A stretch of 64,000 nucleotides of DNA from JAGPUQ01 sp041594335 (GCA_041594335.1 JBFHML010000004.1:1-64000), one strand, 5' to 3'. Shown: positions 16,671 to 26,132, counted from the first letter of the stretch. Made by a program: numbers and translations. Notes: generated from the letters alone by a model not told the origin.

Positions 16671-18857
16671 TTAGTTGAGCTTGGCGAGCAATTCGCGCGC
16701 CGCTTCCTGCTGGGACTCGTCTCCCGCTTCGACGACGTAGTCGAGAATCTCCCGAGCGCCTTCGGAATCGCCCATTTCGACGTAGGCCTGCGCGAGTTCG
16801 AGTTGAGTGGCAACCTCCTGACCCGGCTCAAACAGATCGAGATCCTCGAAGCCGATCTCTGCTACCCCGTCGGTCGGCGGGTTAGGCTCTGGTTCCCCGA
16901 GTCCCAGGTCAAAGTCGGCTAGATTGACCTCGCCATTGCCATTGTCGGTGCGTGTTGCTGTCGGGTATGACTCCGCTGTCGGCTGGGGGCCCTGCGCGGT
17001 TTCCAAATCGAGATCCAGCTCCAAGTCCAGATCAAAATCTTCCAGCGGGGCCTCTTCCGCTGGTGTGTCTACCGGAGCCGGCGGCTGATCAGGTTCGGCT
17101 GCTTCGGTCCAGCGTTGACGTTGCAGTGCTTCTGCTTCGGCAAAAGCCTCGAGGTCGCCTAAAGCGGCCAACTGTGGCAGGTGGGACTCGAAGGCGTCTC
17201 GGTTGTCGCGTGTCGCCAACACTTCTAGCAGCTTGAGGTGGAGCCGGGGTTCACTGGGATATTCGCCGAGTGCTTCGCGTAAGAGCTCTTCAGCCTGCTC
17301 GTCATGGCCGAAGGAGAGACAAACGTCGGCTTCGCTGAGAATGTCTTCCGGGCCACCTTGGGTGCTGGGTGCGGCGAACAAATCTTCGTCGGCAACGGCC
17401 GCAAGCGCACCATCTGCAGGATCGAGCCCGGAGCTATACGGGCCGCTTTCCACTTCGCTGGGAAGCTCGAGGCCCTGCTGCTGAACGCCGGAGCTCTTTC
17501 GCAGCGCGGCCAAGACCACCAACCCAAGCAATAAAATGGCGCTCAGCCCGAGGGCGGGAATGAGCCACTCGCTGAGACGAGACATCGCGGCCAGCGGGCC
17601 GCTTTCGGCAGGCGAGTTTCGGGGAGTCTGCTCGGTGGATGCTGGGGCGGCCGTGGCCGGAGTCGGCGTAGGGTCGGTGTCGGCGGGGCTTCCCGCCGCT
17701 TCGACGTCGGTTTCCTTTGCCGCTTCGAGGGCGTCGGCGGCTGGTGCTTGTACGGCCTCGGATGACGCCTCATCAGGCGACGCGTCGGCCTGTTGCTGCA
17801 GTGCAGCCAACGCCGGATCATCAAGCTCTACCAGCCGGCTGACCGTGTTCAATTGGCTTTCCAGGCTTTGGATGCGTGCTTCTAGTTCGGCATTCTCTCG
17901 CTGCAGGCGATCCCGCTCCTCTAGCACCGCGGCGAGTTGGGGCTCACCCTCCGCACCAGTGCCATCGGCGGCTGCACCGGGCGTATCGCCGCTGCCTGCC
18001 GCCGCGAGATGCAGTTCCCCACTTGTGACATCGGTGACAACGTCCGGCGTCTCAGCGGCGGCACGAGACTCGACGACGGGAGGCGTTGCCGGCGGATCCT
18101 GCAATTTACTGAGGGCGGTGGCGCGATCTACCGCACGGACCTGCTGTAGGTCTGGCATCTGCAGCCAGGCGCCGCGGCGGATGAGATTGACATTGCCTTG
18201 GATGAAGGCTTGCGGGTTGGCGTCGGCGATGGCGACCATTGTTTGCGGGATAGTGGCTCCTGGCGCCCGGTGACGCGCTGCGATACCCCATAACGTATCC
18301 CCCGCACGCACTTGCACGCGTCCGCTGGGGTCTGCCGATGACGTGCTGGGCTGCGTCGGGCGCGGGCTGCTAGTCGGTGGGGGCGCGGCCGGACGACGGG
18401 ATTCAGCCGCGACGGTCGGCGTCGCGGCGACTTTCTTTCCCACTTGAGCGTCCCCAGCAAAAGTGGGCAGGTCCAGCAGCACGGTATATTCGCGCAATAA
18501 ACGCCCCGATGGCCAACGCAGCTCTACAAGAAAATTGAGGTAAGGCTCGCGAATCGGCCGTAATGAACTGACTCGGATGAGGGGGCGATTGGGGTTGGCG
18601 AGATCTACCCGAAATTTAAGGTCGGCGAGTTGAAAGTCGCGATCGATGCCGGCGTTCTGGAAGTCCTCCGGCGGCGCCAGACCGACGGCCATCTGGTTTT
18701 CATCGAGATCGCCGATATTGAGCAGCTCGATTTCCGCCATGAAACGCTGGTCCATGGCCGACTCCGTGGCGATTTCGCCGAGTCCGATGGCCAGGGTCAG
18801 ATGGGACAGTAGCAATGCGCAGGCACCCAAAGGCCATTTCAGAATCCTTGAATTCAT
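16671..18857 (-). CDS. fimV: FimV/HubP polar peptidoglycan-binding protein
   Basis: A 728-residue envelope protein. In order: a signal peptide (1-24), the conserved FimV N-terminal domain (25-131), a proline/serine linker, a LysM peptidoglycan-binding domain (181-235), a coiled coil (about 310-345), an acidic Ala/Pro-rich linker, a membrane helix (431-452), an acidic cytoplasmic region, and a C-terminal TPR-like FimV domain ending QLELAQAYVEMGD...LAKLN. FimV organises the cell pole for type IV pili and chemotaxis in Pseudomonas and Vibrio. The ATG at 18857 begins the signal peptide; upstream in-frame codons are unlikely. Confidence 0.94.
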   Translation of the reverse strand: MNSRILKWPLGACALLLSHLTLAIGLGEIATESAMDQRFMAEIELLNIGDLDENQMAVGLAPPEDFQNAGIDRDFQLADLKFRVDLANPNRPLIRVSSLRPIREPYLNFLVELRWPSGRLLREYTVLLDLPTFAGDAQVGKKVAATPTVAAESRRPAAPPPTSSPRPTQPSTSSADPSGRVQVRAGDTLWGIAARHRAPGATIPQTMVAIADANPQAFIQGNVNLIRRGAWLQMPDLQQVRAVDRATALSKLQDPPATPPVVESRAAAETPDVVTDVTSGELHLAAAGSGDTPGAAADGTGAEGEPQLAAVLEERDRLQRENAELEARIQSLESQLNTVSRLVELDDPALAALQQQADASPDEASSEAVQAPAADALEAAKETDVEAAGSPADTDPTPTPATAAPASTEQTPRNSPAESGPLAAMSRLSEWLIPALGLSAILLLGLVVLAALRKSSGVQQQGLELPSEVESGPYSSGLDPADGALAAVADEDLFAAPSTQGGPEDILSEADVCLSFGHDEQAEELLREALGEYPSEPRLHLKLLEVLATRDNRDAFESHLPQLAALGDLEAFAEAEALQRQRWTEAAEPDQPPAPVDTPAEEAPLEDFDLDLELDLDLETAQGPQPTAESYPTATRTDNGNGEVNLADFDLGLGEPEPNPPTDGVAEIGFEDLDLFEPGQEVATQLELAQAYVEMGDSEGAREILDYVVEAGDESQQEAARELLAKLN

Positions 18858-18906
18858 TGTTCTAACCTTCCCGCAGTGGTCCATGGTGTCAGAGGTCGCT
18901 TGGGCG

Positions 18907-18950
18907 GATAGCTGAATGCTTACACCAAAAATTTTGGCTAACCAGCTATC
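18907..18950. repeat. Nested inverted repeats in the asd-fimV gap
   Basis: An outer dyad GATAGCTG (18907-18914) / CAGCTATC (18943-18950) encloses a second dyad CCAAAA-A-TTTTGG (18925-18937). It lies 50-94 bases upstream of the fimV start, within the 173-base gap after asd. There is no downstream T-run on the minus strand. It may be a regulator site or a leader-RNA fold. Confidence 0.45.
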
Positions 18951-19030
18951 AGTTAACACAATTTGCACGCGCGTAGTCTACGCGCCCCGTTCCCGCCTGG
19001 AAACTCGCCGCCGTTTCTCCCGCAATGGGC

Positions 19031-20137
19031 CTACCGCACCAGGGTCAACATTCGCCGGAGCGGCTCAGCTGCGCCCCACAATAGTTGATCGCCGACGGTA
19101 AAGGCAGCCAGATACTCCTCGCCCATAGCAAGCTTGCGCAGTCGCCCGACCGGAATTTCGAGATTGCCGGTGACGGCTGCGGGGGTCAAATCTCGCAAGC
19201 TGTCCTCGCGGTGGTTAGGGATGACGCGCACCCAGTCGTTAGCCGCGGCAATGAGCTCTTCAATAGCGGAAATTGGCAGTGCGCGATGCAGTTTGATGGT
19301 CAGTGCTTGGCTGTGGCAACGCATGGCGCCGATACGTACGCAGAGTCCGTCGATGGGAATGGGATTGCCATCCCGACCGAGGATCTTATTGGCCTCGACG
19401 CCGCCTTTCCATTCCTCGCGACTCTGCCCGTTGTCGAGCTCGGTGTCGATCCAGGGGAGCAAGCTGCCAGCTAACGCGTGGCCGAATGCCTCGGTGGGAA
19501 AGGCCGGGCCGCGAAGGGTTTCGGTCACTTGGCGATCGATATCAAGAATGGATGTGGCCGGATCCGCCAGCAGTGACTCGGCGCCGCGCTGCAGTGCACC
19601 CATTTGCTGCAGCAGCTCGCGCATGTTGACCGCGCCAGCCCCCGAGGCGGCTTGATAGGTCATGGCGCTGACCCACTCGACGGCGCCGGCGCGAAACAGG
19701 CCCCCCAGCGCCATCAACATCAGGCTCACCGTGCAGTTGCCGCCGACGAAGAGTTTGCCTCCCGCATCGAGCGCGCGCTCGATAATCTCTTGGTTCACCG
19801 GGTCGAGCACGATGACCGCCTCGGGATCCATGCGTAGCGCCGAGGCCGCATCGATCCAGTAGCCTTGCCAGCCGCTGGCGCGCAGCTCCGGGTAGATCGA
19901 CTTGGTGTAATCGCCGCCCTGGCACGTCAGGACGACGTCCATAGCGCGGAGTGCATCCAGCGACCGCGCGTCGAGCAATGGCTCGCAACCCGCGCCAACG
20001 TCGGGTCCGAGTTGCCCAACCTGGGAAGTGGTGAAGAAGTGGGCGCGGATGCCGGCGAAGTCATTCGCCTCGCGCATGCGTTGCATGAGCACGGATCCAA
20101 CCATGCCTCTCCATCCAATAAATCCTACATTTTTCAT
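19031..20137 (-). CDS. asd: Aspartate-semialdehyde dehydrogenase
   Basis: A 368-residue NADPH enzyme of the lysine, threonine, methionine and diaminopimelate route. The catalytic cysteine is Cys135 in GGNCTVSLM, and the base histidine is in RIGAMRCHSQALTIKLH. Length and sequence are those of the E. coli/Pseudomonas type rather than the shorter Gram-positive type. P. aeruginosa has two tandem asd-like genes and leuB at this place; here there is a single asd and no leuB. It works on the product of LysC, encoded at 53546. Confidence 0.97.
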   Translation of the reverse strand: MKNVGFIGWRGMVGSVLMQRMREANDFAGIRAHFFTTSQVGQLGPDVGAGCEPLLDARSLDALRAMDVVLTCQGGDYTKSIYPELRASGWQGYWIDAASALRMDPEAVIVLDPVNQEIIERALDAGGKLFVGGNCTVSLMLMALGGLFRAGAVEWVSAMTYQAASGAGAVNMRELLQQMGALQRGAESLLADPATSILDIDRQVTETLRGPAFPTEAFGHALAGSLLPWIDTELDNGQSREEWKGGVEANKILGRDGNPIPIDGLCVRIGAMRCHSQALTIKLHRALPISAIEELIAAANDWVRVIPNHREDSLRDLTPAAVTGNLEIPVGRLRKLAMGEEYLAAFTVGDQLLWGAAEPLRRMLTLVR

Positions 20138-20184
20138 TCAATTACACCAGCTAAATCAAGTGGAGTGGAAGCTTGATGGGCGGG

Positions 20185-20943
20185 CTATCTCGTCGCCCAA
20201 AGGGTGAGCACATCGACGCTGAAGGAGCCGTCGGGCTCAATTTCAAAATAATCGCGCACCTCGGCACTCGCGGTATCCTGTAGCGCCCGTATCGCGATTT
20301 GCTGCGATTGGGGCGTGTTCATGCGCGCGACCCAGGCGTCGAATGCCAGCCGCAATCTGGTGCGGACCTGGCGTTGCGGTCGCAGCCCCGCTGCGATCAC
20401 CATGTCGCGCCATTCGCCGGCGCTGTAGTCTCGGACATGGCTGGGGTCGCGCAAGACCTCTACCGCCTGGAGATGGGTATCGAGTAGCGCAGGTCCGGGG
20501 CTGGCGACGTCGGCCAGCACCCATTGCCCCTCCGGTCGGAGCACGCGACAAACCTCTCGAAGGGCGTGAGCCGGGGCGCTCCAATGGTGGGCAGAATAAC
20601 GGCTCAACACTAGGTCATAGCTGGCGTCGGGAAAGGGTAGCGCTTCTGCTGTGCCGCAGGAAACCCGTATATTGGGTAGCCCGTGTCGGGCGGCATGGGC
20701 GCCGACCAGTGCCAGCATCTGTGGCGCCAAGTCGTAGGCGACCACTTCGGTGACCAGGGGCGCTACCCGATAACTGACATGTCCAGCGCCGCAGCCGAGG
20801 TCTAGGACCCGGGCTCCGGGACGCTCGCGCGCGACGGCTTCCAGTGCATCCAGCTCCGGCCCTTGCGCATGTACCGCACTGTGCAGATAGGCGTCCGCTT
20901 GGGCGCCGAATCGCGCACTGACCCCTTGTTGGTGAGGGATCAT
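20185..20943 (-). CDS. Class I SAM-dependent methyltransferase
   Basis: A 252-residue UbiE-like methyltransferase. The SAM motif VLDLGCGAGHVSYRVA lies at about residues 46-61, followed by the acidic end of strand 2 (VVAYDLAPQML) and DLVLSRYSAHHW. The substrate is not evident. Its ATG overlaps the leuD stop as ATGA, so it is translated with leuCD. A methyltransferase gene at this spot is common in pseudomonads, but its link to leucine synthesis is unknown. Confidence 0.85.
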   Translation of the reverse strand: MIPHQQGVSARFGAQADAYLHSAVHAQGPELDALEAVARERPGARVLDLGCGAGHVSYRVAPLVTEVVAYDLAPQMLALVGAHAARHGLPNIRVSCGTAEALPFPDASYDLVLSRYSAHHWSAPAHALREVCRVLRPEGQWVLADVASPGPALLDTHLQAVEVLRDPSHVRDYSAGEWRDMVIAAGLRPQRQVRTRLRLAFDAWVARMNTPQSQQIAIRALQDTASAEVRDYFEIEPDGSFSVDVLTLWATR

Positions 20944-21596
20944 GGATCGCCGAGCTCGTCGCGAAACAGCCACGGGTGGCGCGCGCGGTGCGCTCTTTCG
21001 TACGCCTGAATTTCGTCAGCGTGCGCCAGCGTCAGCCCGATTTCATCTAGCCCTTGCAGTAAGCAGTCCCTGCGAAAGGCATCGACTGCAAATCGGAGCG
21101 CCTCGCCGCCGGGCCGAAGGACCTCTTGCCGCTCCAGGTCGACGATGAGCCGGTACCCGGGTGATGCGAGGGCTTCCGCAAAAAGATCATCTACAGAATT
21201 GGCATCCAATAGAATTGGCAAGATGCCGTTTTTAAAGCAATTATTGAAGAATATATCTGCGAAGCTTGGCGCGATGATCGCACGAAATCCATATTCTTCC
21301 AGCGCCCAGGGCGCATGCTCACGCGAAGAGCCACAGCCAAAATTCTCCCGGGCAAGGAGGATACTGGCGCCTTGGTAACGGGGTTGGTTGAGAACGAAGT
21401 CGGGATTCAAAGGTCGCGCTGCGCAGTCCTGTCCAGGCTCACCGACATCGAGGTAGCGCCATTCGTCGAACAGATTGGGGCCAAAGCCGGTACGGCGAAT
21501 CGACTTCAAAAACTGCTTGGGGATGATCTGATCAGTATCCACATTCGCGCGATCCAAGGGAGCGACCAGTCCCTCATGGCGAACAAAGGCTTTCAT
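20940..21596 (-). CDS. leuD: 3-isopropylmalate dehydratase small subunit
   Basis: A 218-residue swivel domain that pairs with LeuC to isomerise 2- to 3-isopropylmalate. NVDTDQIIPKQFLKSI near residue 18 and NFGCGSSREHAPWAL near residue 85 are the defining motifs. Its ATG overlaps the leuC stop codon by four bases, and its stop overlaps the methyltransferase start. Confidence 0.97.
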   Translation of the reverse strand: MKAFVRHEGLVAPLDRANVDTDQIIPKQFLKSIRRTGFGPNLFDEWRYLDVGEPGQDCAARPLNPDFVLNQPRYQGASILLARENFGCGSSREHAPWALEEYGFRAIIAPSFADIFFNNCFKNGILPILLDANSVDDLFAEALASPGYRLIVDLERQEVLRPGGEALRFAVDAFRRDCLLQGLDEIGLTLAHADEIQAYERAHRARHPWLFRDELGDP

Positions 21597-23023
21597 GATT
21601 TTTCCTCCAAGGTTCGCACATCGACGAAGTGTCCCGAGACCGCGGCCGCGGCCGCCATTGCCGGGCTCACCAGGTGGGTCCGCCCGCCGGCGCCCTGACG
21701 GCCTTCGAAGTTGCGGTTAGAGGTTGAGGCGCAATGCTCGCCGGATTCCAAGCGATCTGCGTTCATGGCCAGGCACATGGAGCAACCGGGCTCGCGCCAC
21801 TCAAAACCGGCGGCGCGGAAAATCTGATCGAGCCCTTCCCGTTCGGCCTGCTCCTTGACCGGCATCGAGCCGGGGACCACCAGCGCCTGCTTGACGGATG
21901 CCGCGACCTTGCGGCCCTTGGCCACCGCCGCCGCCGCGCGGAGATCCTCGATACGGGAATTGGTGCACGAGCCGATAAATACCCGGTCGAGCTGAATTTC
22001 GGTAATGGGTTGATTGGGCTTCAACCCCATATATTTCAGGGCCCGGGTAATTGACTCGCGGCGCGTGAGGTCTGGCTCGGCTGCGGGGTCGGGGATTCGT
22101 CCGCCAATCGGCAACACCATTTCTGGCGAAGTGCCCCAACTGACCTGTGGCTCGATGGTGGCGGCATCGATTTCCAGGAGTTTGTCAAAATGGGCATCTG
22201 GATCGGAACGCAGCTGCTTCCAATTTGCTACCGCTTGCTCCCAGCGCGCTCCAGTAGGCGCAAGCGGCCGACCGCGGACGTACTCGATGGTCTTGTCATC
22301 GACCGCAATCAGGCCCACGCGGGCGCCGGCTTCAATCGCCATGTTACACAGGGTCATCCGCCCTTCCATGGATAGCGCGCGCACGGCGCTGCCGGCGAAC
22401 TCCAATGCGTGGCCAGTACCACCAGCGGTACCCATGCGGCCGATCACGGCCAGGACGATGTCCTTGGCTGTGACGCCCGGCGCCAGCTCCCCTTCGATAT
22501 GAACCAGCATGTTCTTCATCTTTTGGGCAATCAGGCACTGCGTGGCGAGCACATGCTCAACTTCGGAAGTGCCGATGCCGTGGGCCAGCGCGCCGAAGGC
22601 CCCGTGTGTGGAGGTATGGGAGTCCCCACAGACCACCGTCATCCCCGGCAGGGTAGCCCCCTGCTCTGGCCCGATTACATGGACGATGCCCTGACGGCTG
22701 TCGTTCATTCGATATTCCAGGATGCCATAGGCACTGCAATTGTCGTCCAGGGTCTGGACCTGGATTCGGGATACCGCGTCGGCGATCGCCGCAATGCCAC
22801 CTTGGCGCTCCAGGCTAGTCGTCGGGACATTGTGATCTGGGGTCGCCAAGTTGGCGTCGATCCGCCAGGGTTTACGCCCCGCTAGGCGTAGCCCCTCGAA
22901 AGCCTGTGGTGAAGTCACTTCGTGGAGCAGGTGCCTATCGATGTAGAGCAGCGCAGACCCATCGGGGTTTTCGCGAACGAGATGGGCTTCCCAAAGTTTG
23001 TCGTAGAGTGTTTTGCCAGCCAT
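21593..23023 (-). CDS. leuC: 3-isopropylmalate dehydratase large subunit
   Basis: A 476-residue aconitase-family protein. The [4Fe-4S] cysteines are in VCGDSHTSTHG/IGSCTNSR and GCSMCLAMN. The chosen start, MAGKTLYDKLWEAH, is the conserved N terminus with GGAAG upstream; the frame stays open 44 more codons, but that part is not LeuC-like. It is the first gene of the leuCD set and is divergent from a LysR regulator that may control it, as LeuO-type and other LysR proteins do in related loci. Confidence 0.97.
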   Translation of the reverse strand: MAGKTLYDKLWEAHLVRENPDGSALLYIDRHLLHEVTSPQAFEGLRLAGRKPWRIDANLATPDHNVPTTSLERQGGIAAIADAVSRIQVQTLDDNCSAYGILEYRMNDSRQGIVHVIGPEQGATLPGMTVVCGDSHTSTHGAFGALAHGIGTSEVEHVLATQCLIAQKMKNMLVHIEGELAPGVTAKDIVLAVIGRMGTAGGTGHALEFAGSAVRALSMEGRMTLCNMAIEAGARVGLIAVDDKTIEYVRGRPLAPTGARWEQAVANWKQLRSDPDAHFDKLLEIDAATIEPQVSWGTSPEMVLPIGGRIPDPAAEPDLTRRESITRALKYMGLKPNQPITEIQLDRVFIGSCTNSRIEDLRAAAAVAKGRKVAASVKQALVVPGSMPVKEQAEREGLDQIFRAAGFEWREPGCSMCLAMNADRLESGEHCASTSNRNFEGRQGAGGRTHLVSPAMAAAAAVSGHFVDVRTLEEKS

Positions 23024-23159
23024 CGCTGCTTCCGAGTCAGTGGTCGAGATGTCGCGGGAAAGCGCCAGTGTGGTGGGTGGCGCGTAGGATCGTTGCCGAC
23101 GACTGCGAGTGACAGAAATTTTAGCGAGGGGATTTAAATAATACAAATTCATCATTTTT

Positions 23160-23178
23160 ATTCTTTCGATTCCAGAAT
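23160..23178. promoter_or_regulatory. Candidate LysR-type binding site
   Basis: ATTC-N11-GAAT (23160-23178) is a dyad of the T-N11-A type recognised by many LysR regulators. It lies 12 bases before the lysR ATG and 137 bases before leuC on the other strand. Autoregulation is the simplest reading. This is inferred from pattern only. Confidence 0.35.
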
Positions 23179-23190
23179 AGAATCCGGGCT

Positions 23191-24084
23191 ATGGATGCCC
23201 AACAGCTCAGCGCTTTTGTCGCCGTCGCGGAGACGCGCTCGTTTTCGGCCGCCGCGGACCGCATTCACGTCACCCAACCCGCTGTTAGCAAAAGGGTCGC
23301 GCTCTTGGAGCAGCAGTTGGGTTGTCGCCTGTTTGACCGTGTTGCACGCCAAGTCGATTTGACGGAGGCTGGGCGTACACTGCTGCCGCGGGCGCGGGAC
23401 ATCCTTCGCGCGACCGCTGACGCCCGCCAGGCAATTCGTGATCTGCGTGGTACCGTGGCCGGCCCACTACGTATCGCGCTCAGCCATCACGTCGGTATGC
23501 ACCGCCTGCCTGGTCCGCTGCGCGACTACGCAGCGCGTTACCCCGATGTGGCGCTTGATGTCCGCTTCATGGAATCTGAAGCCGCCTATGATGCGGTGCT
23601 GCAAGGGGCGTTCGATATCGCGGTGGTCACGCTGGCGCCCAATGCCCATGACCGGATCGAGGCGCGATTGTTGTGGCGAGACGCCCTGGTTTTGGTGGCC
23701 GCCTGCGACCATCCGCTCGCTGCCAAGGGTCGGCTTGAGATGGCCGATCTGGGCGACCATCCTGCGATTCTTCCCGGTGCGGCGACCTATACCGGTCGGT
23801 TGGTTCGCCGGTACTTCGAGCAGCACGGGCTGACGCTCGACATCAGTATGATGACTAATTACCTGGATTCCATTCGCATGATGGTATCCATCGGGCTGGG
23901 CTGGAGCCTGTTGCCCACCACCCTGCTCGATGGTTCGGTGACCACGCTGGACTGTCCCGGGCTGCAGCTGTCTCGTTCGTTGGGTTATATCCGCCATCGC
24001 GAGCGGCAGCTTTCCAATGCCGCTGGCTGTCTGGTCGCACTGCTAGAGTCCAGCGCGGATGCCACCGATTCAGCCAAGGGATGA
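23191..24084 (+). CDS. LysR-family transcriptional regulator
   Basis: A 297-residue regulator with an N-terminal winged helix-turn-helix (AVAETRSFSAAADRIHVTQPAVSKRV, split here as residues about 10-35) and a LysR substrate-binding domain from about residue 90. Location, divergent from leuC, resembles LysR proteins controlling leuCD in other proteobacteria, so it may sense a leucine-pathway intermediate (inference). Its stop codon overlaps the mnmC start, so the two are probably expressed together although mnmC is not related in function. Confidence 0.9.
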   Translation: MDAQQLSAFVAVAETRSFSAAADRIHVTQPAVSKRVALLEQQLGCRLFDRVARQVDLTEAGRTLLPRARDILRATADARQAIRDLRGTVAGPLRIALSHHVGMHRLPGPLRDYAARYPDVALDVRFMESEAAYDAVLQGAFDIAVVTLAPNAHDRIEARLLWRDALVLVAACDHPLAAKGRLEMADLGDHPAILPGAATYTGRLVRRYFEQHGLTLDISMMTNYLDSIRMMVSIGLGWSLLPTTLLDGSVTTLDCPGLQLSRSLGYIRHRERQLSNAAGCLVALLESSADATDSAKG

Positions 24085-26132
24085 TGAATTCCGCTGACGC
24101 GCGCGAGGTCGTGCCCGCCGTACTGGAATGGCGTGATGGCAGCCCCTACTCCACAGAGTTCGGTGACATTTACTACACGCGCGGTGGTGGTCGCAGCGAG
24201 GTGGAGCATGTCTTCCTCGCTGGCAATGACCTGCCGGTACGGTGGTCTGGCGGCGACTTCAGCATCGCCGAGACGGGCTTTGGCACAGGGCTCAATTTTC
24301 TCGTCGCTGCGGAACGCTGGTTGGCCCGGGTGCCAGCGCCGGCCGTGCTGTATTACCTCAGCGTGGAAAAGCACCCGTTGTCGCGCGATGACTTAGCTCG
24401 GGTATTGGCGCTGCGCGGTGACGACTCTGCGATCGCCACAGAACTGCTCGCGCACTATCCACCTCCCGTGGCCGGGGGGCATCGCCTCACCCTGGCGGGC
24501 GGTCGAATCCAACTTTCTCTCTGGTTCGGTGATGCGGCCCAGCAGCTGGCTGCTGTACGCGCGGCGGCCCTGCCGGGCTTTGAGACGGAAGACTGCCGGG
24601 GGATCGATGCCTGGTTCCTAGATGGCTTTGCGCCAGCCCGTAATCCTCAGATGTGGTCCGAGGACTTGTTTGCGCAAGTCGCCGCACTCAGTCGGATGGA
24701 TACGACTTTTGCCACCTTTACCGCTGCCGGTGCGGTACGGCGCGGGTTGCAAGCCGTCGGCTTTCGGGTGCGGCGTGTACCCGGCTACGGGACTAAGCGA
24801 GAAATGCTCCGTGGCGCCTTCGTGGGCCGGGATGAACCCGAGTCGGCGTTTCCTACTCCGGACGGTGAGTCCCAGCGACGCCGCCGTCGCGGCGAGACGC
24901 CGTGGGATCTCGGTGCCGGCTACCAGGGCAGGTCGGACCGCGGGATCGCCGTGGTGGGCGCGGGGATCGCCGGTTGTACCACGGCATGGGCGCTCGCGGA
25001 ACGTGGCTTGCGGGTATGCGTATTCGATGGTGGTGGGATTGCCACGGGGGCTTCCGGCAATCCTCAGGGTATCGTGTTTCCGCGGCTGGCTGCCGTGGAT
25101 TCTCCGTTTGCCCGGATTAACCTCGCGGCGTTGCTTCACGCGCGCCGTTTTTATCAGTCCCATTGGGCCGCCGGCGTGGGACAAAATCTGGGGGTGCTGA
25201 TCTTGCCTCGGCACGCGGGTGAGGCTCGGCAGCTGAAAAATTTGGCATCCCACTTCCCCGACGGTGTGGCACGCTATCTGAGCGGTCCGGACGTCGCGGA
25301 GACCGCCGGCGTGCCGCTCGATGCCAGCGCGGGGCTGTTGTTACCGGGGCTTGGATGGCTGCCGCCGGCGGAACTGTGTCGGCGTCTGCTCGATCATCCC
25401 GATATCCAATTTGTGCGACAGCATGTCGAGCAGCTGGTGCCGCAAGGTGACGGCTGGTGGTTGATGGACGACGCGGGAGGCAAGCTCGGCCGCTTTGCTC
25501 AAATCGTACTCGCCACGGGTGCGGCCCCGGGGATCATCGCAGCGACGGCGATGCTACCGCTGCGCGTCATGGGCGGACAATTGACGGGTTGCCCGGCGAC
25601 CCCAGCCTCGCAGCGGCTCCGTGTGCCGGTTTGCGGACAGGGCTATCTAGCGCCGGCCTGCAACGGATTTCACAGCCTGGGGGCGACGTACCGACCAGAT
25701 TCTCGCGCCCTAACCATCGACCCGCTGGAGCACCAGGCCAATCTGCGGGGTATCGAAAACACCGATGCCGCTCTCGCCGCGGCGCTGGGGAATCCGCCGG
25801 ATGCGATGCTGACCGGGCGCGTGGGCTTACGCGCTGTGACCCCTGATTACCTGCCGGTCGTCGGTCCGGTGCCCGAGGCGGAACATTTTTTGGAGACCTT
25901 TGCCCCGCTGCGGCGAGATGCCCGTGCGGCGCTGCCCCGCCGCGGGCATTATTGGTCTGGGCTCTACGTCAACTCGGGGTATGGATCACGCGGTCTGTCC
26001 TACGCGCCGCTATGCGCGGCGCTACTGGCTGATCTCATGGGGGGTCACCCGCGAGCCCTCGCGCGAGACCTGGTGCGGGCGTTGAGTCCCGCGCGCTTCC
26101 TAATTCGCGATCTGCAGCGACGTCGGCGCTGA
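24081..26132 (+). CDS. mnmC: Bifunctional tRNA mnm5s2U34 methyltransferase/FAD oxidoreductase
   Basis: A 683-residue two-domain enzyme that finishes mnm5s2U at tRNA wobble position 34. The N-terminal half (about 1-250) is the MnmD methyltransferase, with FSIAETGFGTGLNFL and the catalytic-region DAWFLDGFAPARNPQMW. The C-terminal half is the FAD-dependent MnmC(o) domain with VVGAGIAGCTTAWALAERG from about residue 290 and VNSGYGSRGLSYAPL near the end. It overlaps lysR by four bases and the convergent DUF502 gene by 98 bases. Confidence 0.96.
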   Translation: MMNSADAREVVPAVLEWRDGSPYSTEFGDIYYTRGGGRSEVEHVFLAGNDLPVRWSGGDFSIAETGFGTGLNFLVAAERWLARVPAPAVLYYLSVEKHPLSRDDLARVLALRGDDSAIATELLAHYPPPVAGGHRLTLAGGRIQLSLWFGDAAQQLAAVRAAALPGFETEDCRGIDAWFLDGFAPARNPQMWSEDLFAQVAALSRMDTTFATFTAAGAVRRGLQAVGFRVRRVPGYGTKREMLRGAFVGRDEPESAFPTPDGESQRRRRRGETPWDLGAGYQGRSDRGIAVVGAGIAGCTTAWALAERGLRVCVFDGGGIATGASGNPQGIVFPRLAAVDSPFARINLAALLHARRFYQSHWAAGVGQNLGVLILPRHAGEARQLKNLASHFPDGVARYLSGPDVAETAGVPLDASAGLLLPGLGWLPPAELCRRLLDHPDIQFVRQHVEQLVPQGDGWWLMDDAGGKLGRFAQIVLATGAAPGIIAATAMLPLRVMGGQLTGCPATPASQRLRVPVCGQGYLAPACNGFHSLGATYRPDSRALTIDPLEHQANLRGIENTDAALAAALGNPPDAMLTGRVGLRAVTPDYLPVVGPVPEAEHFLETFAPLRRDARAALPRRGHYWSGLYVNSGYGSRGLSYAPLCAALLADLMGGHPRALARDLVRALSPARFLIRDLQRRRR

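Noticed and set aside
17536..18273. 245-codon open frame opposite fimV
   Set aside because: Low-complexity Ser/Ala-rich mirror of the acidic, repetitive fimV linker; no ribosome site or motif.
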